In this document: positions 11,150 through 23,311 of the stretch, one piece after another | Numbering within the stretch: position 1 is the stretch's first letter | Layout of the letters: each line of letters opens with the position of its first letter | Origin: Stercorarius parasiticus | Taxonomy: Eukaryota; Chordata; Aves; Charadriiformes; Stercorariidae | NCBI GenBank assembly: GCA_013396915.1 | Contig: VWZL01000445.1 | Location: 504,191 to 568,190, forward strand | Direction: 5' to 3' | Length of the DNA: 64,000 bases | Made by a program: the position numbers and the translations under genes | The notes under the pieces: generated by a model | Database searches by the model: none | Seen by the model: only the letters and a program-made list of their open reading frames with translations | Told to the model about the DNA's origin: nothing

Positions 11150-11252
11150 CTTAATGAACGTTTCCATATTGCCGTTAAAGAGTTTATGATTATAGACTGA
11201 GAGAGGCCTAGGTCTCCTCATTTTCTGTGGCTTAGGGGGAAGACATGGGGGC
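11150..11252 (-). CDS. SRGAP3: SRGAP3 coding exon 12: proline-rich linker and start of RhoGAP
   Basis: 103 nt completing Arg479 and encoding residues 480-513. It begins PPCLPPKPQKMRRPRPLS, a proline-rich and basic segment that resembles an SH3 ligand, and continues into the RhoGAP start VYNHKLFNGNMETFIK (family limit near residue 506). The acceptor is TTTTCTCCCAG|G. The donor AAG|GTACTC departs from consensus at +4 to +6 and is the weakest in the window. Asn for Ser in VYNHK, and Asn and Thr in NGNMETF, differ from remembered mammalian SRGAP3. It enters in phase 2 and leaves in phase 0. Confidence 0.97.
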
Positions 11253-14200
11253 CTGGGAGAAAATGGAACAAAAGAAATCAACAAAACACCAACATAAATG
11301 CAATGACAGGGTGAGATCTCAAAGGTTATGACTGAGAATAAAAAATAAATAGAACAGAAAAATCCCTCTGTGAGGACTCGACAGGCAGCTCCAGGCACTC
11401 TGCAGCCGCTCACACTTCAGCGTCCCCCCGGCTGTGTCCCCCCACAGACGCAGCTCCAGCGGGAGCCGGGGGACCTGCGACTCCACACCCTGCATCCTGC
11501 ACAGCGCCCGCAGCGCCGGAGGATGTGCCCTCTGCTTACTGCAAAGCCCTTCCCAGCAGCCTGGGGCGGGCTACCTTCGCACGAAGTTGGCTAACTCATT
11601 TTGGAGCCGGTGCCACGATGGCCTCACTTCTGCAGGTCCCAGATGCCAAGCTGAGCCCAGGCGCAGCTGGCGTCCATCCCAGTGGGCAGCAGAGCTACCT
11701 GTAGGCAGCCCAGAGCAAAACCAGAGCTGTTCACGATACGCTGCACACAATTTCAAGTCAAGGTCAAGGCTGCAGCCTCTATTTAAGTAATAAATTCAAA
11801 CTAATCTTGATAATAGAAACATTTAACCGCAATAAGCCAACCTACCCATTACTTTCCATCCCCATAATCTTCCAGTATTTCCCTATCAGACAGACTCTAA
11901 CCTCAGCTGCAGTCATGTACAGCAACTAATGAGCTGTTGCTATGGGCCTTCTGAAGAGACTGAGTTCCTACTGTAAAAACCAGTCGTCTCCAGAACTCAG
12001 ACAGTGCCAGAGCAGTAACTATACCAACAACCACAGCTTGAATGAACAATGGGCGATCAGGAATGCTCTTCATGCAGAACTCGCTCCATTCAAGCCAGAA
12101 AGTAATAAAGCTGCTAAACACAGCTGGTCACAACTGCCTGGTACCCACGATCTGGAGACACAATTCTCCCTCTCTGAGATGCCAAATATCAAAACTGCTG
12201 CTCAATGTTTGCACTAGTACCAGGGATCACATTCCAGAAGTAAAACAAAGGTGTTGGTCCTCAGCAGGATTTTTAACGTCTGCCTCCTACCTCCACCGGT
12301 TCAGCACTATGTCAGCCTGAAAAAGCACCAAGAGCAGCTGAAGAGCTCAACTGATTCCTTGATATATCCAAAAGAAACCACAGCTACCCCTGGAAAACAC
12401 AGAGGTATTCCTGTTTATTCCTAAATGGACTTCATTCTGCTCATAGATGGACAGAAAGAGGAAAGTGGGAACACCTCCACCTCTCTGTAGCCAACTTCTG
12501 TTTGGGAGACATTCACAGGGAGGTCAATGGTCTTTCATCTTTCTGGCAGGCATTCCCCAGATTCAAACCACCAAACAAAAAGATGACCCCTGTCAACACA
12601 CATGAGCAAACCCCCCAGCACCTCTCCAAGAACAGAAAAGGCAGGCACGTGCATCAGGAGGGGCTGTGACCCTACCCCCACTAGCTAGTGACTGAGGGTC
12701 CTCATCCCTCACGGGAACAGACCTTGAAGCCCCTGTTGACTTCAGCAAGGCTCAGAGACACCTACTGCATCTGGAAGTGGGGCCATGGAAACGTCTGACT
12801 TATTTTAGTGCAGTGATCAGGACTTTGGAGGGCTGCTTTCATTAACGCTATTCACATTTTTATTTCTTCTTCTGCTAATGAAGAACATTAAAACCCAAGT
12901 GCCTAGATCTGGAAAAGGGAGAAAAATAGCTTAAAAATCTCTAAGGGATTTCTGATCTGTCCTCTACCCACAGGCTACATTGATGTCGGCAGAGGAGAGA
13001 TCATGACTGCAAACAAAAACAAGTGCTAGGAGCCTTCACGCAAAAGTTCTCACAGAGCAGAGTCAAATGGGCATGTACAATTTGCACAGAGCTATGATGG
13101 TGACAGTTGTGATGCGCTGGTTCCTTAACCAGATGCTTTTAATTAAGCAGTTTGACTCTACGCTCCCACAGCTTCCACTGGTACCTGAGGAGCAGAAGTG
13201 ACTGCTGCCCACCCAAGTGCCCGCCTGTCTCTGGGCCGAGCAGCCCAGTCTGCAGGCTGGAGCCCCACTGCCCTTGGCTGCCGTGCCACCTCCTGTCCCC
13301 AGGGACGCCCTGGTGCGGGCAGCTGCTGGGAAGGTTGTTCTGCCTACGCTTCCCGCGCTGCCTCACACAAGGAGGAGATTGTCTCTTGTTTGTTTTCCTT
13401 TGTGAAGTAAAAGCAACTGCTGAAACAAAAGCAACAGAAGCAGCGGGGAGCTGTGCCATCATCCCTCGTGTAGGAGGCTGTTATTCATTCCTGTGATTGT
13501 TTCGGCCTGCGACACCACCGCTCCATGGGCACCCGCTCCCGACACGCAAAGTGCTCCAGCGCACTCTCCCTGTGATTTTCACCTGGTCATTAGGTTGTGC
13601 TCAGCAGAGAGCCCTGCCCGGCACCCCGAGAGCTGGGACCTCACCTCAGGGCTGTGTCTGCAGCCCCCATGGCCGTGTGGGGCAGCTGGCGCATCAGGGG
13701 TCTGCGGGGCAGCGCTGCCGGGACCCGCGGGGAGAGGCAACGACCTTGAAGCACGTCAGTGCCATGACACACTGTGCAGCCCCACTCCCCAGCCTGCGCA
13801 GGGCAGGGAAGGTCCCTCTGTCCTCTCACGGCACCTGGCTGCCCTGCACTGCAGCCCAGTGGGTGCCCAGCCCTGCGGCCACTGGGCCTGGCGCTGGCAG
13901 CAGTGTCCCCCTCCGGCCAGAAGGCAAGGGAGCGGGGCTCCCTGCCACCACGCCACCCTCTGCTACGGCAGCCCGGGCCCCACCATCTGCTCCAGCATTT
14001 CTAACATGGAATGGGGTTTTTGCTGGTATTGCAAATTTTATTAAACACTGAAGCAGGGCTGTAAAAAGATAATATAGAGAGTGGCTGTGCATGTTCTGGG
14101 GAGACGTTTGGAGGCTTTGCTGGCCCGTGTCTTACTGTCAGAAAACCAGCACACTACTAGCAAGCCAACAGAGCTCTGTGGAGATGCTTTATGGACTGGA

Positions 14201-14753
14201 CACAGATCAAAGCCTCTTCCCTGTCACATTCACCCCTAGCACTATCTCCTCCTGCAGAGGGTTGAAAGTCTGTCAATACAGACCTGCTCTGCGCTCCTAG
14301 GCAGAGCCACCAGTGCTGGAAGAGGCTTCTGGGGACGTATCAAAGTCCTCAAACGAAGAGGGATGGTAGGGAGCGGGCGGACACCCTTGTGTTGCACTGT
14401 CTGAACACAACCCCACCTCAGCTACGCTACAAGGCACTACACCGTGCTGACACAGCACTTCCAGGCACTCCAGAGCCAGTCAGCTAGAAATTACACTGCA
14501 GTGAAAACAAGGGCCTGTTTGTCATCACCCTAATTAACCCACTCCAGGCAATGCAGCTGAGAAGCAGGGCAGTGATGTGGGGAGCCGTGGGGAGCCTGGG
14601 GGAGCCTGCCAGCACAGGGCAGCTGGAGGACGGTTCAATCTGAACCCTGCCAAGCTCTATCAGCAGCAAAGCAAACCACCCTTCCCACGGCCACCCTCCG
14701 CCAGCCACAGCGAGCCCTTCCCAAAAGCGGATGAAGTGGAAGGAACTGCTCAC
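11253..14753 (-). other. SRGAP3: Intron 11
   Basis: 3.5 kb between exon 12 and the microexon. The segment 13190-14000 is GC-rich and gives overlapping open frames of up to 184 codons on both strands. None shows a domain or the codon pattern of a gene, so they are taken as chance frames. No repeat family is recognised. Confidence 0.8.
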
Positions 14754-14781
14754 CTGGTTGTTCCGCATTCGGCTCTTTCAC
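14754..14781 (-). CDS. SRGAP3: SRGAP3 coding exon 11: 28-nt microexon
   Basis: Only 28 nt: it completes Gly470, encodes ERAECGTT (471-478) and gives the first two bases of Arg479. It is too short for ORF searches and was placed by reading the expected linker sequence between exons 10 and 12. The acceptor is TTTTTCTTCATAG|GT and the donor CCAG|GTGAGC is strong. The phases fit on both sides (1 in, 2 out), which makes the call firm. Because 28 is not a multiple of three, skipping this exon alone would shift the frame before the RhoGAP domain. Inclusion is therefore required for a full-length protein unless other exons are also skipped; exons 10, 11 and 12 together are 216 nt and frame-neutral. 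Confidence 0.95.
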
Positions 14782-17203
14782 CTATGAAGAAAAACAAATT
14801 TCCATCATCTCTCCTCGTTAGTCACCACCAAGTGACTGTCCAAACACATTCGCACAGGCACTCACACACTCACTTCTGGTCCTGGAAGGCCCAAGGTAAT
14901 GGCTTCGGGCAAAAAGAAGCTGAACATGGCCAAGGGCCCCACAGGTTGGGGAGATGCCGAGCTTGTTGCTATACGAGCCCCCACCACTACAAGAGATATT
15001 GGAAATCCAAGACGCAGCCACAAGAGAGAGAAAGCATCTTCAATTCCCACTGATATTAAAGGTTTATTTGCAATATGAAGCCCATCTTGTAAATAACCAG
15101 ATGCACTGCAAGTCCTCTGCAGTTAAGTGCTCATTTACAGTAGCTGGGGCTTGGCCAACCCGAGCAGGAAAGGGGGTGTCTGATAAGGGCTGAAGCCCCC
15201 GGAGAGGCCACCGAGATTATCCAACTGCCTCATGGAGGACCACTAATAGCACCTGAATGCAGCGGAGTATTCAGTTCCCCAGCTTTTCCTGTGAGATAAC
15301 AGCCCATCTAATCACGATCAGGCAGACTCTATTCTGGCTGTCAGTATTCTCATTCCCTTCGTGTATTTTTAGTGCTTGGATTTCATATAAACGGCAGCGT
15401 ATCACCACTGATAAGATCTGTTCATTTTTTAGAGTATTTGTCAATCCACTGAAAAAAACTAAACTAATTTCACATGCTGTTTGTGCCTCTCTCCCAAGGC
15501 CAGGAAAGCTGATTTATTCTTCCTTTTTCTAAGACACATAAAAGGAAGCATTTGGCTGCACATGCCTCCTTCCTGCTCTCCCTTGGCACCTGCGGAAAGC
15601 AAGCTTGCAGCCAATTCCTCACTGAAAAAGAAAAGAATTCCACATGAGCGTTTTGCAAACCCAGACTTCTTCCTAATGAGAATCAGCTCATGCTGAAACG
15701 CAGCATTTGGCATTTCTGGGCTAAATATTTGTTGAACGCCTACAGAGCAGGATGATCCCATGGCCTGGGAGAAATTCAGAAAGTTTTCCTGTGAAAATAT
15801 TCCATGGCTGCTTTTGCACAACTCCAGAGAATTAAAATGCTTGACCTGCATCCTTCCTCCTAATGGTGATCAAATTAATCTTCAACAGATTCATCACTTC
15901 TTGCACCAATCCATAAGAGCCTTAGCACCGTATCCAATACACAGAGCTCTTCTCGGTACAAAGATCTGTGATCTCTGGGAAGAGCTTAGCTGGGTCCAGT
16001 TTCTGTGACCCGCAGGCTCCATCCCCCTGATCTGTTGCAGCCTGAATCCAGCCCCACCGAACCCCGCATGAGCCCGTCCCCACCACCATGGAGCAGGGCT
16101 GCATTGGGCAGGGCGCAGAAGGCCTGCCGCTGACCCACCGTGCGGGGTGATGAGGGGTTAAGGCAGCCACAGGGAGCACTGAAACTCCTGGGAAAAGAAA
16201 TGTGTTACTGGAGCCCTACGTATCGACCCCTGCAGCCTTCCTTGTGCTTACATTCTGTGCCTTGACTTGGCCCAGCGTTCACTGAGTGGAACCTACCACA
16301 GGATCTAACTAGAAGGTGGATTTTAAGGCTAAATAAATTTGTCAGAGAAAATATGTTTGGCAAAACAGACAACAAAAAGCTATTTTTTTAATTATTTTTT
16401 TTTTACTAAGATGAAGAGTCTAATTTTTGTATTGTTAAAACACAACAATGGACCATTTGTGTATTTTAATTGAAATATATTCTCTCCTGTTGGAAAACCA
16501 GGACATTAACTCATCTCCATCTTCTTTACACTGGAAATAATGCAATTTTTTAAGCCCTTTAAAAGAGCTAAAATCTTCTCCCAGGGACGTGGTTGCACAT
16601 CCCTGCCCAGCAGTGGTGCATCCCACCTGGAGCCACGCGCTCCTGCTTCCCTCAAAGTTACTGCCCGCTTTGTTGTATGAAGCCTCTGTGTGTCTAGGTG
16701 CTCTAAACCAAACTTGTGAAATTATCTGGAGTAATAAAAGCCTGCTATGGAGAAGTTAGTTTTAAAACGGAGGATGATTTTGCAGTTCTGGTTTAGAGCA
16801 AGTCAAAAACCCATGGTCAGTGGGGCAAGGGGCCTATTAAATCAACACAGCTGCTGGCAAATGTATAACAAGCAGCACAGCACCAAGGACAGGCAAATAT
16901 GTGTGTTCAGGGCTGCACTAAGAGGGGAAGAAGGGGGAGAGAAAGGAAAAAGGCAGAGGGCTGGAGTAGGTGGGAATCTCTTTGTGGCTGGAGAAGTAAC
17001 ACGGCACTTTGGCACACAGTGTAAGATTTTGGGAAATAATGACGTTGCATATCACTGGTTAAACTTCATAGTGGCAGCCAACCACAGAAGTCATCAGTCA
17101 CTCAGGAAAACACAGACAGCAGGTAAGACTGAAAGATGCTACCTGGTTTAAAATCATCTCACATGTCAGGATGTTCCCCCCTGGACCTAACCCCGTGGCT
17201 CAC
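14782..17203 (-). other. SRGAP3: Intron 10
   Basis: 2.4 kb. It contains the branch site and pyrimidine tract for the microexon near 14785-14825, a CA-rich patch near 14850-14875 and an A/T run near 16380-16410. No transposable element or gene is recognised. Confidence 0.8.
14817..14821 (-). promoter_or_regulatory. Likely branch site for the microexon
   Basis: On the minus strand the bases read CTAAC within GTGACTAACGAGG. This matches the vertebrate yUnAy branch consensus, with the branch A 36 nt before the intron end, and is followed by TTTGTTTTTCTTCATAG. A good branch site and pyrimidine tract fit efficient recognition of the very short exon 11. No run of TGC motifs of the kind bound by the neural factor SRRM4 is seen between it and the exon. 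The role is inferred from position only. Confidence 0.5.
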
Positions 17204-17288
17204 CTTCTCCAAGAGTCTGCTTCAGCAGGTCATGTTTAGCCTGGAGCTTTGTGATAAGGTTACTGCCATTCAAATACTCTTTAAATTT
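17204..17288 (-). CDS. SRGAP3: SRGAP3 coding exon 10: linker helix
   Basis: 85 nt, residues 442-469 plus the first base of Gly470. The conserved stretches are KFKEYLNGSNLITKLQ and AKHDLLKQTLGE. It is the last helix of the F-BAR extension before the linker. The acceptor is CATTCCAG|AAA and the donor AAG|GTGAGC. It changes phase from 0 to 1, so it must be joined to the 28-nt exon 11. Leu447 replaces a remembered mammalian Val. Confidence 0.97.
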
Positions 17289-18656
17289 CTGGAATGAAAA
17301 ATAAAACAAAGAAGGTAGGTTAAGACTCTTGGCAAAAATAGCCTGTAATTGATGTATGCTTTTGCCTGGGGGCTGCTGGAGGGGGCTCGGCGAGGCTGAG
17401 GGGCTCTGACAAACCAGATGTCAGATGCGCCGCAGGACTGAGCGCGGTCTAATTGCTTCTCACCGCTCCCGCCACAGTCCTGATGATCTTACTAGCCCGG
17501 TCTCCTTGGTGCTGCACCTCCTGCCTGGGAACGCAAGGAGCTCCAAAGAAAAGAGTTCAAAGCAAGCTTTCTTTTGTCAGGCTTCTGGGAATGGCCTGGA
17601 AAATGAAAGAGGCTCTTCCTCCCCTGACAGGCGCTTTGCCTTCGTGCAAGCAAGTGCTGCAGAGCGAGAACTCCCAGTGCACGAGACCTTCCCAGGTCAG
17701 GGACCATCAGATGCTTTATGCACCGGGTGACACTAACTGCGCAGCACAACTTCTCGTTTCTTTGCAGGACTGTTCGACACCCAGTAACACGAGCAAGTGA
17801 TTTTACAGAGAGGAGGAGTGAGGGAGACAGAGATGGAAAATCAAAGACAGACAATGGGAGAGATCAAATTGTTGCAAAAAGCATTAAAAAAACCCCAAGC
17901 ACAACTCATAATGAAAACTGCAACTTTTCCCCCCGAATTGGAATAATAATACTGTTAAGAGAAAGTAGAAGCTTTTCTATGCATCTGTAATATATCACAA
18001 GATGCTATTAACTTTAGCCTACCGACCATGCTTAAACGAGGACTACCTCTGCTGAACTGGTGGCTTACTGCTTACATTTCAAGTACTGTAACAGAGCACC
18101 TCAGGTCTGCCTGGAAGCCAAGTACCGGCCCCGGGCTGCGGGGGAGACGCAGCGCAGCTGCCTCCACCCAGCGCACACACGCCAGCCGGGCACTGCGAAG
18201 CCAGGCTCTCGCATCCTCCGACAAGATGCAAACAACCCTTTAATTCACCCGTGGGCCAGGGGCAGATTTTAGTTGTGTGGGCCAGAAGAGGAAGGCTTGG
18301 CTGACGGTTCAAAATCCGCAAGGCCTCCAGGAACAGCCACTGAACGGTGACACACTGTGAGGCTGGCTGGAGTCTGCCGCCCTGCTCTGAGCCACTCCTA
18401 CCGATTTCTGTCCATTTTTGGTCACAACTGGTTGCTCCAGTTGTTCCTTCATAATGAAGAACAAGGCAGACACTGGATTGTCAGTCCCTATGCGCTGCCC
18501 TGCCACTGAGAAATGCACTCCAACCCCAACTCTGACAGAAGACAAATACTTAAAGAGACTGAATTGGTTCTTGCTTTTCACTAATGAGCCCATAAAATGG
18601 GACTCAGCCCTAGCAATTAATGCTTTGTGTCCTGTATCGCATGAGATGAGACTCAC
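17289..18656 (-). other. SRGAP3: Intron 9
   Basis: 1.4 kb. Nothing recognised apart from splice signals. Confidence 0.8.
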
Positions 18657-18854
18657 TGTAAAATAGAACATTTCGGTTTCCTGCTGGTTGGCCCTCCTCT
18701 TGGCGATGTTTATCTTACTCATGTAGGTCTCTGATGCAGCTGATTTGACTGACTCAGTGGAGCGACTATGCTGGAAGGCGTCTGAAACATCAAAATCTTC
18801 CACTGTCAGCATGTCCTGCAAAGTCTGCATTGTGGCATCCAGAGTTTTTCGTAC
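18657..18854 (-). CDS. SRGAP3: SRGAP3 coding exon 9: F-BAR extension, serine-rich linker
   Basis: 198 nt, residues 376-441, from VRKTLDATMQTLQDMLT to QQETEMFYFT. It contains the srGAP signature FQHSRSTESVKSAASETY, a serine-rich stretch flanked by helices, and the basic run AKRRANQQE. From family knowledge this is the extension between F-BAR and RhoGAP and a likely place for regulation by phosphorylation; the sequence itself shows only the serines. The acceptor is CTGATAG|GTA and the donor ACA|GTGAGT is strong. Both ends are in phase 0, like exons 4-8, making exons 4-9 a run of frame-neutral exons. Confidence 0.98.
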
Positions 18855-19109
18855 CTATCAGAAATAGAAGACAGCATGGTTTTGGAGCAGACTGGGAAAG
18901 TGACACAGCTTGAGCCAAAATAACTGGCTGAGAGGCAGCTCCTAAGTACTGGGCTTGCTCTTGCATCAGCTGCAGTCAACGAGAGCTCTCAGCACCATCG
19001 CTGGAAGGACTCCACACCTGAGCACAGCAGGAAACCCCCTGCATAACGGGCAAAAGGCTGAGCAATGCTGCCTACAACGCCAAACACGAGACCCGGAGCG
19101 ACTTCTTAC

Positions 19110-19211
19110 CTCTTCATTCTCTATCTTGAGGGTGGCCAGTCGCGACTGCAGCTGGTGGTACCGCATCAGCAACTCGGTCTGCACAGGCTGCTGGGCACTG
19201 ACCTGACACAC
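19110..19211 (-). CDS. SRGAP3: SRGAP3 coding exon 8: F-BAR extension, coiled coil
   Basis: 102 nt, residues 342-375, from VCQVSAQQPVQTELLMRY to LATLKIENEE. This is the helical extension after the F-BAR, which in srGAPs packs back on the dimer. The run from QTELLMRYHQLQSRL to KIENEE has coiled-coil character. The acceptor is CTGTCTCAG|GTG and the donor GAG|GTAAGA. Both ends are in phase 0. It is separated from exon 7 by a 514-bp intron and from exon 9 by only 255 bp, so exons 7-9 form a compact cluster. Confidence 0.97.
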
Positions 19212-19725
19212 CTGAGACAGGAGCGGTGCCGGAAAGAGACAGAGAGCATTCAGTGGGTCAGCCATTGACCAGACATACACATTTAAATACCTAAATGATT
19301 CCCTCCGGCACCCACAAGCTCCTCACAGCCTCCAGGGAGGCTGTGTCGCCCAGTTTCTAATCAGCAGTACCCTGGACACAGGCCAGCACAAAGCATTTTC
19401 TACCCAGCATTTGAAAACTGCACTCTGAAGTCTTCCAATTATGGCAGGTAAATCAAAGCTCCACTTTACAAATCTGTTGGGCAGTTCAGCCGAGAATCAA
19501 ACCACAGGCTTCCTAATTGGGAGAGATATGGAGCAAGAGGCAGACTGAAAGGAGGAGCTCTAATGAGCCAAGCGTCTCATTAAGAAAGGAAACACGAATA
19601 GCAGCGTGTGAAGAGAGAATAGAGGGATAAGAAGTCAGAATTTAACAGCGATGGTTAAGAAGAGGAGAAAGCCAGTGCAGGCCAGGCTGTGAGGCCCCTC
19701 TGCAGCCCCTCGGGTGAGTACCTAC
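19212..19725 (-). other. SRGAP3: Intron 7
   Basis: 514 bp. No repeats or motifs recognised. Together with the 255-bp intron 8 (18855-19109) it makes exons 7-9 a tight group. Confidence 0.85.
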
Positions 19726-19947
19726 CTCATCCCCCATGTGAGGCTGGAACTCGAACTTCAGCGGAGGGCAGAAGACCTGGTTGCACATGTCCATGATGGT
19801 GTGCTTGTCGCTCCGCGCATCCAGGTTGTCCACAGCATTCTCGATGATGTCCAGGCCCTCGTGGCGGGAGGTTTCCAGGTTGTACTCGGCAGACAGGTAC
19901 GTCCTGAAGGTCCGAGCAAGGCTGGCATGGAATCCCAGATCACAGCA
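19726..19947 (-). CDS. SRGAP3: SRGAP3 coding exon 7: end of F-BAR
   Basis: 222 nt, residues 268-341, from CCDLGFHASLARTFRTYL to KFEFQPHMGDE. It holds the end of the F-BAR domain (family limit near residue 314) and the start of the F-BAR extension. The block YLSAEYNLETSRHEGLD is a strongly conserved srGAP signature. The acceptor is TTTCTCAG|TGC and the donor GAG|GTAGGT. Both ends are in phase 0. Conservative differences from remembered mammalian SRGAP3 are Ile for Val in GLDIIEN, Ala for Ser in LDARS, and Ile for Val in HTIMD. Confidence 0.98.
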
Positions 19948-22255
19948 CTGAGAAACACCAAGGAAGGGTCTGGTCACACAAACACCCCCACCCTTGTTCT
20001 GGAGGGTCATGTGTAGATTAAAAGCCCCAAAAAGCACTGTATGTCCCAGAGAAACACCAGCCCTGTTGTACCAGGGTATATTTAACAGCATACTGCAATA
20101 CCTTATGAAAAGGCAAGAAGAAAAGAGGACTGAAGGAGAAGAGGTACCAGGGAACACACAGCCAGACAGTACAGTGACCCTGCGCTGGACCCTCACCACG
20201 GCACCAGGGTTTAATACCCTTCATTTCCCTAGGAAGGGCACGGGATCTTCTCAGACAGGATAGAGGAAAAAAAATCATCCAAAAGCAGGGTTCTCCCTGG
20301 CTACCTGCTCAGCCCCAGGGCCAGTATAACCACCAAACCTGTGCCCTGCAGATGCCCCCAGGAAAGAAATGGCCAGAGGGCCCATGCCACCGCTTGTCCC
20401 CAGCGCTTTCCTTCTCTCCCTGTGAACTGCCCTGCAAGTTCTTCTTGCACAAAGAAACCATTTCCCAAAGTTATCAGATACAGAGGGACGTTCAAGCAAG
20501 GTGGCACTGAACAGCGTGTCCTGCAGTATGTGCAAACCCTTTCCTCCTCGCTTGGAAGCTGCCTTCCTCTCTCACGACGGAGCAGCTTCTCATGCATAAC
20601 TGATTGTTCTCATGTTCACCTTGGGGAAAATGATAAAACTCGGAGATAATCGCTGCCAAAATACTGTACATTAGACAAAAGCCTGTTTTTAAACTCTCTT
20701 CTCAATATAATTGAGTTTGGCATGTTAAGTGTAGCAACAGCATAGGGATTTGCTGCAATGAACACTTAATCACAGCAGAGCAACAAGCAGCTCACAGCAA
20801 CTCTCCTCTGTGTGCCCAAGGGGAGCCCCAACACACACAAACCTCTGCGGGGCTCCGCTCCCCCTGGCAGGCTCTGCTGCATGACGGTGGCCATGGCAGT
20901 GGGGCAAGGACGGGCACCGAAGAAGCACCCAAAATTTGGAGGTCGACAGCTGCTGTTCTGCAGAGAAAGGCAAGGCCAGGAGAGGCTGCTGGAAGCAGGA
21001 GTGCAACGCATCAGCCTGAGCCACATGTGTGGGGCTGTAAGGAGAGTGCAGTGAAGGGCTGCCATCCAAAACTGAAGCACATCTATTTCTGGGACATAAG
21101 AGAGGGTTGGATTTCCTGACAGAGGACGTAAAGTTAGATAATTATCGCTTTCTCCTCTGTGAGGAAGTTCATAACCATATGTCCCCAGCGCACTCATTCC
21201 TGTTCCCTGGCATGGGACGGGGAAGGCTGTGGGGCACGGCACAGCATGGTACACAAGCCCCGTGATCTGCAGAGATACCCCCAGGCACAGGAGGGCTGCG
21301 GGTCACAGAGACACCTCCGTGGGAGAAGCAGAGAGACCCCGTGAGAAATACCTCCCATGGCACGGAGCACCAATCTGACCATTGCCAGCAAATTACTCTT
21401 ACTACATGAAAACTACCACAGGACAATTGATATTACAGAAGATAAGATGTTTTTCTGCCACACAGATTAAAGAAGGAGTAGGAAGCCCTCGCTGCCTGAG
21501 CTGTAACCAAACGAAACGGGCAGGCACGCGGTGAGCCGGCTTCAACCCAGTGCAGCCCCACCAAAACAACTGCCAGGAGGACCAGCCTGGCACAAACAGC
21601 TACAGAAAAGAGAAGAAAGATTGCTAGTGTAATCCCAGCGACCCAAAACGAGACCAACTTTTCCCCAGCAGCAGAACTCCTTGTTGGGAGCTGGCATTTC
21701 AGAGGCACCTTCTCCAGCTCTGCAGCATCCACAGGCATTACTAAGCCAATGCAGAAAGGCACAAAAAGTGATTCTGCATCAGAACATCAGCACTGATAAA
21801 CTAAAAGTGAAATACGAAAACTCAGCTGGTGCCACAAGCAGCTCCAACCAAAGAAGTCATCTCCTGCTTCCTGCCGATCTGAAGAGACAACACTCAGCTC
21901 AGATCAAGTCACACACAGAGCTGTATTTGGTTTAGTCTGGGCTAAAAGCATTGGTAAAACCACAACGGGCCAATTCCTGCTCGCAGATAGGCGAGCGCAG
22001 CCTGCCTATCCCCATCTGGTCTTTTAAAGCAGTGAAACCACACATGCAATAATGAGGATTTTTGCAGGAACTATCGACTTCTATTGAGCTTCTAATCTTA
22101 TTAGTTAAAAATATGGGCAATTAAGGACTGGTATAGCTCTGCCTTCATATATCAGCAAGCAACACAAAAAACAAGGAATCAGGGTGAATTTCTATTCACC
22201 ACTTGGGGCGAAACCTTGTTACAGCACTGTGAGTCCCACCCACAGGCAATTTTAG

Positions 22256-22735
22256 CATAGAATCACAGAATGGTTCGGGTTGGAAGGAACCTCAAAGCCC
22301 CTCCAGTGCCACCCCCTGCCCTGGGCAGGGACACCTCCCACCAGACCAGGCTGCTCCAAGCCCCCTCCAACCTGGCCTTGAACACCTCCAGGGATGGGGC
22401 AGCCACAGCTCCTCTGGGCAACCTGGGCCAGGGGCTCACCGCCCTCACAGCAAAGAATTTCTGCCTCAGATCTCATCTAAATCTCCCCTCTTTCAGTGTA
22501 AAACCATTACCCCTCGTCCCACATCTCCCCTCCCTGATGCAGAGTCCCTCCCCAGCTTTCCTGGAGCCCCTTTAGGGACTGGAAGGGGCTCGAAGGTCTC
22601 CCCGGAGCCTTCTCTTCTCCAGGCTGAACCCCCCCAACTCTCTCAGCCTGTCCTCCCAGCAGAGGGGCTCCAGCCCTCCCAGCATCTCCGTGGCCTCCTC
22701 TGGCCCCTCTCCAACAGGCCCATATCTTTCTTATT
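22256..22735 (-). mobile_element. CR1 LINE, 5'-truncated
   Basis: About 480 bp of the 3' end of a chicken repeat 1 non-LTR retrotransposon, in the same direction as SRGAP3. At its left end the minus strand closes with CATTCTGTGATTCTATG, the characteristic CR1 3' terminus. The right part carries the conserved stretch that in the sense direction includes GAGAGAGTTGG. Severe 5' truncation is usual for CR1. Similarity to the other copies looks high by eye, so it is a fairly recent family in bird terms. Open frames across it are repeat translations. Confidence 0.93.
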
Positions 22736-23188
22736 TCCCAGCCCAGCTCCCAACCCCTTGCTGTCATTATCCCACCCCCTCGGAATTTATTGCTACTTGG
22801 CTAGAAAAAAACAATGCCAGGAGAAAATATCTGCCACTGTTCAAGGGTGGGAATTCCCAAAGAATTACAAGACTGAGCTATTGCAAAGGAAAACTGCTGA
22901 ATGCCACAATATCCAAGGAGACAAGGCTCAGGGTAACGCCAGAAGCTTTTGAGAAAAAATTCCATGTGAAATCTTCCATTTCCTTTGAATGTTGAACTTG
23001 CATCGAAGCTAGCGGTTTTTTGCAATACCTAGAAACCGGTTGCTACTGAAAACCAGGGCAGGCACTTTCCTAACACGCTACAGCCCTTGAAGTCTCTGGT
23101 GATTAGCGCTGGGCCGGCTGCTTCACACGCCGCTGCCCAGAGAAGAAAAGACAGAGGAGGGCTTCCACAATATTCTCAGAGAAACACA

Positions 23189-23226
23189 CAAAGGGGAGGG
23201 GAAAAGAAAAAGAAAGAAAAAAAAGA
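23189..23226 (+). repeat. Purine-rich tract
   Basis: A run of A and G (AAGGGGAGGGGAAAAG followed by GAAA units) in intron 6. Low-complexity DNA. Confidence 0.55.
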
Positions 23227-23311
23227 CTTCAGACTCCTGCTCCCAGCTCCAGAACAAATGGCATTTTCTCACCCCTCTCATCCCTTTGATGGAAAATAAA
23301 TTAGAACCACA

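Noticed and set aside
13493..14051. Overlapping 183- and 184-codon frames on the plus strand
   Set aside because: GC-rich intron sequence with few stop codons in any frame; open frames occur on both strands and none has a motif.
22252..22767. Five overlapping open frames on both strands
   Set aside because: They are translations of the non-coding 3' end of a CR1 element.
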